Shown here: positions 9,182-17,500 of the stretch, in pieces
Layout: each line of letters begins with the position of its first letter
Numbering within the stretch: the stretch's first letter is position 1
Source: Paenibacillus pedocola
GTDB lineage: Bacteria; Bacillota; Bacilli; Paenibacillales; Paenibacillaceae
NCBI RefSeq assembly: GCF_031599675.1
Contig: NZ_CP134223.1
Span: forward strand, 248,001-312,000
Length of the DNA: 64,000 nt
Direction: 5' to 3'
Translations under genes and position numbers: made by a program
The notes under the pieces: generated by a model
Seen by the model: only the letters and a program-made list of their open reading frames with translations
Database searches by the model: none
What the model was told of the DNA's origin: nothing

Positions 9182-10132
9182 ATGGCTGTGGAAGACAAAG
9201 GAGCATTCTCATTCTCAACCTGCTGGAATATTAAACGGCATACGGATGGCAGCAGCATGCTGCGGGAAATCCGTGAGCTTGGCTTCCGGCGGGTGGAGCT
9301 GAACTATAATGTCACCGAAGCAATGCTGGGGGCGATTGAGCCGATGATCGAGCGGGGGGAGATCGGCGTTTCCAGTGTTCATAACACCTTCCCTCACGTT
9401 CCCGATCCCGATTACGGCACGGATTCCGTGCTGCTGGGCTTCGGGGATGAGACGAAACGGCAGCGGGCGGTGGAGCTGCTGGTCCGTTCGGCTGAGTACG
9501 CCCAGCGTTACGGCGGCGAGGCCGTGGTGGTGCATCCCGGCGAAGTGCCTTTTCCGAATGATATTGCCAAGGAGCTGGAGCAGATTTACAGCGGACAAGG
9601 CAGGGATTCGGAAGCGTACCGCAGCAAGTGGGCGGAGCTGCTGGAACGGCGGGAGGCTTATAGCGCCGGCTATGTGCAGACGATTATCCGCAGCCTGGAT
9701 GAAGTATGCAACCGCGCGGCCTCCAAGGGCATAAACGTCCGCTTTGGGATCGAGACACGCTCCCGGCCGCAGCAAATTCCAACGCTCGCGGAAGCCAAAA
9801 CGGTAATAAGCGCGTTAAAGGGCGCACCTGTCGGCATCTGGTATGACACCGGCCATGCCATCATGATGGACCGGATGGGCTTGTATGACAGTGTAGGAGA
9901 GATGGAGGGGTTGATGGATGATATCGTGGGCGTTCACGTCCATGAGACCATCGGCCTCTCCGACCACTGGTGTCCCTATGTGAACAGCGGAAATATGGAA
10001 TTCTATGATGCCTATTTACCGATGATTGAGCGGGCCCAGGTCAAGGTGTATGAGCTGAAGGCGGCTTGCCGGCCGGAGGAAATTCATGAGAGCCACCGCC
10101 TGCTTACGGCTAAGCTGGCGGGCAGGGGGTAG
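9182..10132 (+). CDS. Sugar phosphate isomerase/epimerase-like TIM-barrel protein
   Basis: This is a 316-residue member of the xylose-isomerase-like / AP-endonuclease-2 TIM-barrel superfamily. Visible barrel elements include FRRVELNYN near the N-terminus, AVVVHPGEVPF, VRFGIETRSRP, VGIWYDTGHAIMMDR and VGVHVHETIGLSDHW, which supply the His, Glu and Asp ligands of a divalent metal site. Members isomerise, epimerise or dehydrate sugars and inositols; the substrate here is unknown. The start at 9182 is chosen because GAAGGGAG lies directly upstream; the frame extends to 9083 inside the preceding permease gene but without a binding site. Its place behind an importer points to the intracellular processing of the imported sugar or uronate. 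Confidence 0.8.
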   Translation: MAVEDKGAFSFSTCWNIKRHTDGSSMLREIRELGFRRVELNYNVTEAMLGAIEPMIERGEIGVSSVHNTFPHVPDPDYGTDSVLLGFGDETKRQRAVELLVRSAEYAQRYGGEAVVVHPGEVPFPNDIAKELEQIYSGQGRDSEAYRSKWAELLERREAYSAGYVQTIIRSLDEVCNRAASKGINVRFGIETRSRPQQIPTLAEAKTVISALKGAPVGIWYDTGHAIMMDRMGLYDSVGEMEGLMDDIVGVHVHETIGLSDHWCPYVNSGNMEFYDAYLPMIERAQVKVYELKAACRPEEIHESHRLLTAKLAGRG

Positions 10133-10137
10133 GCGGT

Positions 10138-10926
10138 ATGCTGAGCGCTGAAGATGATAAGCTGAGCGATGCAGACCGCAAGTTAAGCGATGAAGACCAC
10201 AAGTTAAGTGATGAAGACCAGATCATGAGCGATGAAGACCATAAGTTAGGCAATGAAGATAGCAAGCTGAGCGATGCAGATCGTAAGCTGGCTATCCGGT
10301 ATGCCCCGCGCTTATGGTTCGACCGAAGCGAGCTGTTTTTCCCGGTCCGCTTCGGTGTAACTGTGCTGCGGAAGGACGGGGTTTCCCCCTCCTTCCGGCG
10401 CCGTCTGGCCGAGAACCGTCCCGAAGTAGAAGCGATTGTGGAATATGCGATATATTACGATTATGATATCCAGCATCTCTATGATCTGGAGCATGTGTGG
10501 GTATATATCGGCAGGAACGGGGAGGTGGCGGATGTTGAAGCCAGCTTCCACGGGAAATACCTGAAAGGGCTGCTCCGCGGCTCCGCCAATCTGAGCGGAA
10601 CGCGGGCCGTTCTGTATGTCCAGCCCGGCAAGCATGCCCTCTCCCCGATCCCTGAAGTCTTTGAGCTGCTGCCGGCCTTTGCCTCCTGCACGCAGGAGGA
10701 AGCCGGGGCGGACGGGCTAATCTTCGGGGATTTCTTCCGCGGCATTCTGGCTACGGACGAAGAGACAGACCGGCGGGTCCGGCGTTATCTGCAGACCTGC
10801 CGGTTCACGCCTTCTCTGTCTTATGAGGAATGGATATATGCTGACCGGGAGGATCTGTTCGTTTCCTGGAGCCAGCTGTTTGCAGAAATTCCCGGACGTA
10901 TCCGCAGGGAGCTGGGCCGGCTGTAG
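10138..10926 (+). CDS. Unrecognised protein with N-terminal heptapeptide repeats
   Basis: I do not recognise this 262-residue protein. Residues 2-50 are seven tandem heptads of the form LSDEDHK, encoded by seven 21-bp units at 10141-10287. This segment is strongly charged and probably helical or disordered. After it comes a globular part beginning YAPRLWFDRSELFFPVRFG, with VEYAIYYDYDIQHLYDLEHVWVYIG and VEASFHGKY. The pattern of YAP...W/Y...P near the start and EHVWVYI...SFHGKY later recalls the Vps62/DUF946-like fold, but this is only a resemblance. There is no signal peptide. It starts 5 bases after the isomerase gene with AGGGGGTAGGCGGT as binding site, so it belongs to the operon. Its role is unknown. 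Confidence 0.7.
   Translation: MLSAEDDKLSDADRKLSDEDHKLSDEDQIMSDEDHKLGNEDSKLSDADRKLAIRYAPRLWFDRSELFFPVRFGVTVLRKDGVSPSFRRRLAENRPEVEAIVEYAIYYDYDIQHLYDLEHVWVYIGRNGEVADVEASFHGKYLKGLLRGSANLSGTRAVLYVQPGKHALSPIPEVFELLPAFASCTQEEAGADGLIFGDFFRGILATDEETDRRVRRYLQTCRFTPSLSYEEWIYADREDLFVSWSQLFAEIPGRIRRELGRL
10141..10287 (+). repeat. Seven 21-bp coding repeats (heptapeptide)
   Basis: Seven units of 21 bp encode LSDEDHK-like heptads. Copies differ at several third positions (CTG/TTA, GCA/GAA), so the array is not a recent duplication in all units. Copy 6 is the most altered (GGCAATGAAGATAGC). Confidence 0.93.
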
Positions 10927-10985
10927 ATAAGTTATACGAGGACCAGTTATGATACAAGAAATGATTCTTAATGGAGGGAACCATC

Positions 10986-12734
10986 ATGTATAAGCAACTG
11001 GTGGCCAGCAATGATCTGGCGGTAGAGAGCGGATTATCCCGGCAGGTGCTTGATCCGGAGTGCCGGTATTACGGAGGTACCATAGATCCCGGCACAGGCG
11101 TTGCCTGGGTCAATCACACCACCGGCACACCGACTGAGATGTGTTATTGGGGGGCCGCCCTGGTAAACCCCGATTCTAAGTACTACCGGGATGAAGAGCT
11201 GCTGGACCGGCTGCGGCTGGCAACGGAGTTCGTGCTGCGTGCCCAGCATGAGGACGGCTCCATCTCCCCGGGCTGGACGAACTATCATTCCCCGCCGGAC
11301 ACGGCCTTTGTCATCGTCGGTTATGCCCAGCTCTATCAGCTGCTGGCGCAGCAGGAATGGCAGCCGCTCCAGCCCGTGCTGGACAATATGAGATTGTTTC
11401 TTGAGCGGACGCTGCCCGTCATGCTTACGGGCGGCGTCCATACCCCGAACCACCGCTGGGTGATCTGTGCGGCGCTTGGATTTCTGCATAAGCTGTTTGG
11501 ACTGGAAGAGCTTGTGCAGCGAGCGGATCAGTGGCTGGCAGAGGGAATGGACATTACCCCGGACGGGGAATGGACGGAGCGGAGCAACGGCATTTACAAT
11601 GCAGTCAGCGACATCATGCTGATTCATGCCGCCCGCCTGCTGGACCGGCCGCAGCTCCTGGAACCGGTCCGTCTGAATCTGCGGATGATGGTCTATCTGG
11701 TCCATCCTTCGGGCGAGGTCGTGACCGATTATTCCGGGCGGCAGGATCTGGGGAGTGTCCATGATCTCTCCCCGTATTATTTGCCCTACGCAATTCTGGC
11801 CCGTGCAGACAACGATGCGCAGTTCGCTGCCATGGCGGAATGGGCCGGGCGGGCGCTCAGCCATCCGGGCGTCTGCTCGGCCAATGTGCTGGTGAGGATG
11901 CTGCTTGAGCCAGAGCTTAAGCAGTCTTTCGGGGCCGTGGCAGAGCTGCCTGTGAAGTACGAGACGCTACTGAACGGGGATTTTCTGCGGCACAGCTATC
12001 TGCAGGACATGGAGGCCGCCGGTCATCAGGGGCGGATTTTTCACAGCCGGCTGCATACCGATTTCGGGGCACCCGTTGCCCGCTTTAGGGATGAAGATAC
12101 CAGTGTAACGCTGATCACGGAGACACCGTCTTTCTTTGCGCTGCGCCATGGTGCTGTGCGGCTGCTGGCCGTGCAATTGGCGTCTTATTTCAATCCGGGA
12201 TTCGTCCCGATGCAGGAAATAACGAAGCTGTCCGCCGGATACCGCCTCGCAGGCGAGCAGAAGAAAGGGTATTATGGTCCGGTCGAAGGAGCCCTTCTTC
12301 CGCCGACTGCAGCAGCAGCGGTCAGCCCCTGGTATCTGCTCCCGCACCAGAGCCGTACGCTCACACATGAGCAGACGTTTCGCGTGGAGGCGGAGGTGCA
12401 GCGCACAGACACGGGCTGGACGATCCGGGTGCATTGTGAGGAGCCGGGGGAGGTCATGACCCAGCTGTCCTTTGTTTTTGGCAGGGAAGGAAGCTTTACT
12501 TCTGGCGAGCTGCAGGCGGTAGAAGAGGATCGCTACCTCTGGAGCGGAGGCGTTCTCCGCTATACCAGCGGCGAAGACTGGTTGGAACTGACGGGGGGAG
12601 AGCTTGGCCATCTGGCGAGTACGGTACGTGAAGCGAAGCTGCAGAACAACTGCAAGGCGGTGCTGGTCAATGTGATGACCCCGTTCGATAAGACATTCAC
12701 CCTGACGCTCTCTCCTTCTATGAGAAGTGTCTAA
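10986..12734 (+). CDS. Putative alpha/alpha-toroid polysaccharide lyase or glycosidase
   Basis: This is a 582-residue cytoplasmic protein without a signal peptide. The first 330 residues are helical with Trp/His-rich turns (GGVHTPNHRWVICAALGFLHKLF, WTERSNGIYNAVSDIMLIHAARLL, DYSGRQDLGSVHDLSPYYLPY). The last 250 residues look like beta-strands. An alpha/alpha toroid followed by a beta-sandwich is the layout of heparinase II/III-like and related polysaccharide lyases, and the NHR in TPNHRW could supply the catalytic Asn-His pair. That assignment is inference. GGAGG sits just before the ATG at 10986; the in-frame ATG at 10971 overlaps that site and is rejected. It is the last gene of the operon and probably attacks the imported oligosaccharide. 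Confidence 0.62.
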   Translation: MYKQLVASNDLAVESGLSRQVLDPECRYYGGTIDPGTGVAWVNHTTGTPTEMCYWGAALVNPDSKYYRDEELLDRLRLATEFVLRAQHEDGSISPGWTNYHSPPDTAFVIVGYAQLYQLLAQQEWQPLQPVLDNMRLFLERTLPVMLTGGVHTPNHRWVICAALGFLHKLFGLEELVQRADQWLAEGMDITPDGEWTERSNGIYNAVSDIMLIHAARLLDRPQLLEPVRLNLRMMVYLVHPSGEVVTDYSGRQDLGSVHDLSPYYLPYAILARADNDAQFAAMAEWAGRALSHPGVCSANVLVRMLLEPELKQSFGAVAELPVKYETLLNGDFLRHSYLQDMEAAGHQGRIFHSRLHTDFGAPVARFRDEDTSVTLITETPSFFALRHGAVRLLAVQLASYFNPGFVPMQEITKLSAGYRLAGEQKKGYYGPVEGALLPPTAAAAVSPWYLLPHQSRTLTHEQTFRVEAEVQRTDTGWTIRVHCEEPGEVMTQLSFVFGREGSFTSGELQAVEEDRYLWSGGVLRYTSGEDWLELTGGELGHLASTVREAKLQNNCKAVLVNVMTPFDKTFTLTLSPSMRSV

Positions 12735-12758
12735 TCTCTGAGAGAATCGGCGGATTCC

Positions 12759-12786
12759 TTGACTTCTGGACTCCATATGTTAGAAT
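12759..12786 (+). promoter_or_regulatory. Sigma-A promoter for the MATE transporter gene
   Basis: TTGACT at 12759-12764 and TAGAAT at 12781-12786 are separated by 16 bases, and a TG one base before the -10 makes it extended. The gene starts 36 bases later. Confidence 0.7.
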
Positions 12787-12822
12787 GACGAAACCCTAAT
12801 TCTAATATAAAGAAGTGAAGTT

Positions 12823-14214
12823 ATGCTAGAGCCCAAGGTAAAGGGGAAACGGGGCAGCCTGTTCCTCGACAAGTATTTTTCCGGAGAATCCATAGATTAC
12901 CGCCAAATGATAGCGTTATTTATACCGCTTCTGGTCGATCAGGCCTTTATTGTCGGTCTGAATCTAGTGAATACGGCGATGATCAGCTCGTCCGGTGTGG
13001 CGGCGATCAGCGCCGTTAATATGATCGATTCACTTAATATTTTTTTGATCAGTGTGTTCATTGCAGTTTCCACTGGAGGGACCGTTGTTGTCGCCCAGTA
13101 TAAAGGGAGCGGTAATGACCAGATGGTCTCCAAAGCCACAGCCGGTGCAGTCTCATCAGTTTCTTTGATGGCGCTATGCATCGGCTTGTTCGGGATTGTG
13201 CTTCACGGTCCGCTGCTGAACCTGCTGTTTGGTGCGGCTTCGCCAGAGGTAATGGCCAATGCCAGGACGTATCTTATCGGAAGCAGCCTGTCCTATCTGG
13301 GTATCGCTGTTGTAGAAGCGGTCTGCGGTGCATTGCGCGGAATCGGCAGGACCAGGGCTTCACTCGTGCTGTCTCTGATCATGAACCTGATCTATGTTCT
13401 GCTGAATTTTGTATTCATTAACGGTCTGCATATGGGTGTGTTCGGGATGACCATTGCCATCAACGTATCCAGATATCTGGCTGCGGTCTGCGCACTCATC
13501 TATCTGTTCCGGATGGACAATACGCTGCATGTGAGAATCCGCGATTTGCTGGTCTTGAACTGGACGATGCTCAAACGAATTATGAATATCGGCCTGCCGT
13601 TTGCCGCAGAGCAGATGTTTTTTAACGGCGGTAAGATTCTGACCCAAGTCTTCATCGTCAGTCTGGGCACCTATGCGATTGCCACGAATGCCATCACGTC
13701 TACCCTGGCCGGAGTCATGCAGATTCCTGCGAATGCCTTGTCCCTGACGCTCATTACAGTGGTAGGCCAATGCATGGGCAGCAGAAATGTGAAGGACGCC
13801 CGCAAATTCGTCAAATCGTTTCTTTGGCTGTCGTCGGTTTCCTTTGTGCTGATGGCGCTGCTGATCTTCCCGTTTTACCATCCGCTGGTGTCCTTGTTCC
13901 ATCCTCCGGCTGAGATTATCGGCGACATTTTCCTGGTCTTCCTGATCAATTCCATTGCCCAGATTCCGCTGTGGTCGATCAGCTTCATTACACCGTCGGC
14001 CCTTCGGGCCGCGGGTGATTCCAAATATACATCGATGGTTTCGATGCTGTCGATGTGGCTGTTCCGCGTTGTGCTGGGATATCTGCTCGGCATCCAGTTC
14101 GGTATGGGCATTGTCGGTGTATGGCTGGCGATGAACTGCGAATGGGGCGTGCGGGGCTTCATCTTCCTGCGGCGGTTCCTTGGCGAGAAATGGGTTCAGC
14201 ATAAGGTAATCTAA
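12823..14214 (+). CDS. MATE family multidrug/metabolite efflux transporter
   Basis: This is a 463-residue integral membrane protein with about twelve hydrophobic segments in two similar halves. The opening IALFIPLLVDQAFIVGLNLVNTAMISSSGVAAISAVNMID is the MATE signature, and the second half starts at about residue 245 with GLPFAAEQMFFNGGKILTQ. Proteins of this family export cationic drugs or metabolites in exchange for protons or sodium ions; the substrate here is unknown. A weak GAAGTGAAG site precedes the ATG at 12823. It has its own promoter and terminator, so it stands alone. Length is normal for the family. Confidence 0.93.
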   Translation: MLEPKVKGKRGSLFLDKYFSGESIDYRQMIALFIPLLVDQAFIVGLNLVNTAMISSSGVAAISAVNMIDSLNIFLISVFIAVSTGGTVVVAQYKGSGNDQMVSKATAGAVSSVSLMALCIGLFGIVLHGPLLNLLFGAASPEVMANARTYLIGSSLSYLGIAVVEAVCGALRGIGRTRASLVLSLIMNLIYVLLNFVFINGLHMGVFGMTIAINVSRYLAAVCALIYLFRMDNTLHVRIRDLLVLNWTMLKRIMNIGLPFAAEQMFFNGGKILTQVFIVSLGTYAIATNAITSTLAGVMQIPANALSLTLITVVGQCMGSRNVKDARKFVKSFLWLSSVSFVLMALLIFPFYHPLVSLFHPPAEIIGDIFLVFLINSIAQIPLWSISFITPSALRAAGDSKYTSMVSMLSMWLFRVVLGYLLGIQFGMGIVGVWLAMNCEWGVRGFIFLRRFLGEKWVQHKVI

Positions 14215-14291
14215 TCCAGGGTCGGGGCAGGATGTTATATATATGAATTCTGTACAGCCTCATTTGGGGTAAAACAGAGCAGGTACGGCGG

Positions 14292-14318
14292 CCGCTTTCA
14301 AGAGAAAGCGGTTTTTTT
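14292..14318 (+). terminator. Terminator after the MATE gene
   Basis: CCGCTTTC at 14292-14299, loop AAGA, GAAAGCGG at 14304-14311, then seven T. A textbook intrinsic terminator. Confidence 0.92.
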
Positions 14319-14421
14319 GGCGCGATTTCGTCTGCGCGGATCATGTTTTATCCGAATAAATGACAATAAACCTACTAATATTTCCTTTTTTACTATGAGT
14401 TGAATCACGCAATTACCCCAA

Positions 14422-14450
14422 TTTACAGCAAAAATCCTACAGATTATAGT
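14422..14450 (+). promoter_or_regulatory. Promoter candidate for the SLH subtilase gene
   Basis: TTTACA at 14422-14427 and TATAGT at 14445-14450 are 17 bases apart, giving a leader of about 80 bases before the start at 14535. The rest of the 14215-14534 gap holds the preceding terminator and AT-rich sequence in which I see nothing else. Confidence 0.55.
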
Positions 14451-14534
14451 AAGTTAAAAAATTGGGTCCAAGCACATTTGCAGTATGTCTGTTGATCTAC
14501 CAATCTATTAACTTTGATGTCATGGAGGAATCTA

Positions 14535-17500
14535 ATGAAGCGCAGAACAATGAATCGCTTATTTTCCGGCACAATCGCAGGGGGAATGCTGGTTTCTACT
14601 TTACTGGCCCCTGCCGCTTTTGCGGCGCCTTCCGCGGGCAGTAAGTTCACCTCGGAACAGGCGGCAGCTATTCTTAAGGGATTGACCCCGGCACAAAGAC
14701 AGGCACTGGAACAGATCAGTGTCAGTACCGGACCGGTTATTTCGCCCGAAATTAACACGGAGAGCACAGAGCTTGTCAACGTTATCGTCCAATTTATCCC
14801 TGAACCGGCGGCAGTAGCCGGGCTGACAAGTGCAGGAAAGGCGCAGAAATTCTCTTTGACCTCCGCTGAAGATCAGGTAGAACAGTCCCATGAGGACTTC
14901 AAGGCTTTTATCGGTAAACTGAAGGTCAACAAACTGGAGAGCCGCAGCGCATTCGCGTATAACCCGTCGGAAATTTCGATCTATCAGGAGTACCGCGAAG
15001 CTTTTAACGGTGTGGCTGTGACCTTGCCGGGCACTGCTGTGCGGGATTTGGCGAGTTCCGGTCTGGTCAAAAAGATCTGGAATGATACTACAGTTCAATT
15101 GCCGGAGGATACGGTTATTCCTACTGATCTTACAGGGGAAGACAACGCCGCTGATTTGACTGCAGGAGAAGAGGCCGCCGACACCAGTAAGCTGATGATG
15201 GAAAGCTTTCCAGTCATTGGGGTGGACAAGCTGCATGACGAGGGCGTTACCGGTAAAGGCATCAAGGTAGGTATTCTGGATACCGGGATTGATTATAATC
15301 ACCCCGATTTGACCAGCGTCTATCACGGATACCGTAAGACGGATGGTGAAAATCCGGCGGCTGTCGATCCGGCAACCGTTAAGGGCTGGGACTTTATTGA
15401 CAATGATGCCGATCCAATGGAGACCACGTACAAAGATTGGGAGGCAGCTGGTAAGCCGGAATCCGATTCAGAAGAATATTTTACTGCACATGGTACGCAT
15501 GTAGCGGGGACGATTGCCGGCCAGCAGGCCAATGATGTCGATTATGCCGCCCTGGGTGTTGCGCCCGATGTCGAGCTGTATTCCTACCGTGTCCTCGGTC
15601 CATATGGATCGGGTGCGAACAGCGGGATTATCGCCGCAATCGACAAGGCGGTTCAGGATGGAATGGATGTTATCAACCTGTCGCTCGGTTCGAAGCTGAA
15701 TGATCCGCTCGATCCAACGTCCATAGCCATTAATAACGCAATGCTTGCCGGTGTAGTCAGCGTAATTGCCGCAGGCAACGACGGTCCGGCGGCGGGTACG
15801 CTCGGAACACCGGGCGCCAGCGCACTGGGGATAACGATCGGTGCCTCCAGCGTGCCGATCGCCATTCCTACGGTTACGGCTTCCGTATATGATGCGGCCG
15901 TTCCGGCAGCCGCAGATGAAGAGTCTGCTACGGTTACGGATACGGTCTACCAGCCGCTGACGATGAAGCTGTTCGGGGAAGAGTTCAACTATGAACCTGC
16001 CAGCATCGTCGGTACAGAGCAGGAAATCGTATACGCGGGCTTAGGCAAGGCTGCTGATTTTGCAGGCCTTGATGTGGCTGGCAAAGTTGCCCTGATCGCA
16101 CGCGGAGAGATCGGCCTGAACATCAAAATCAAGAATGCCGCCAAAGCCGGTGCGATTGCGGCCATTATCTATAATAATACAACCGGTTATATCGATAATT
16201 ATCTGGGTGAGGCTTCCGGGTATATTCCGACCTTCCAGGTTGAGCAGGCGGCAGGCGAGAGCCTGAAGAAGATGGCCAAGCCTTACATCAGCTTTACGGA
16301 TGTGAGCGACACCGTGTCGCAGGGCGATTTGCTGGCTGATTTCAGCTCGCGGGGGCCCGTGTCCGGAACAGATGACATCAAGCCTGACCTTGTAGCTCCG
16401 GGTGTAGCGGTATTCTCCACCTATCCGGTATATATGAATGATCCGGTCAACCAGAGCAACTATGATATCGCCTATACGCGGATGTCCGGTACGTCCATGG
16501 CGACTCCGCATGTTACCGGCATCGCCGCTCTGATTCTGCAGAAGCATCCGGACTATACGCCTTTTGATGTCAAAGCTGCCCTTATGAATACCAGCGTTGA
16601 CTTAAATAAGGACTATTCGATCTATGAAGTCGGCGCAGGACGAGTAGATGCTTATCGTGCAGTTCATGCGGATACGACCGTTAAGGTGCTGGATACAACC
16701 ACCAGCGTTTCCGCTGACAATGAGTATGTTGAGATTGCCGATATTACCGGTTCCCTGAACTACGGAAGTGTGTATACCGAAGAAGGGAAGACCACTTCAG
16801 CCAGCAAGACGCTGGAGCTGGATAACGGGGCTGAGAACGCCAAGACCTATCACCTGGAGCTGGAGCTGCCTTCGAGCGCCCCGATTACACTAAGCAGAGA
16901 CGAGGTATCCGTACCTGCAGAATCCAGCACAACCTTCGATACCCAGCTGCTGGTAAATGATTCGGTGCCGAACGGAACCTATGAAGGATATATTCATGTA
17001 ATCAACGAAGCAGATGCTGCGGACGTTTACCAATTGCCGCTGCTCATCCGGGTATCGGACAAAGGCCTCGATTACCTGGAAATGGATCCGCCCGCAATTT
17101 CTAATAACTATGTGATGCATTCCTACTCCAATTGGGTTACAACTGCCTATTTCTCTATGAAGAGCCCGATGGAGACTATGGATGTCTATCTTAAGGATTA
17201 CAAGACCGGAGAGGTACTAGGATTCCTGGGCACTGTAAATACTGCAGATCTTGCTGTAGGTAAAGACATCATGCTGTTCAATTTGTTCAAAGGCTATGTC
17301 TATCCATTTACAGAAGACGGCAGCATCTCTAAAGTCTCCCGCTTTGTTCCAGAGGGTGAATATGCGCTGGAGGCGTTCTCCATAGATGCGGACGGTGAAT
17401 CCTATCAAGTGGAATCACCGATGACATTGGTAGATAATACATCACCGGAGCTTTCACTTAAGACTACGAATGCTGCCGGAGATACAGCTGTACTGACTCC

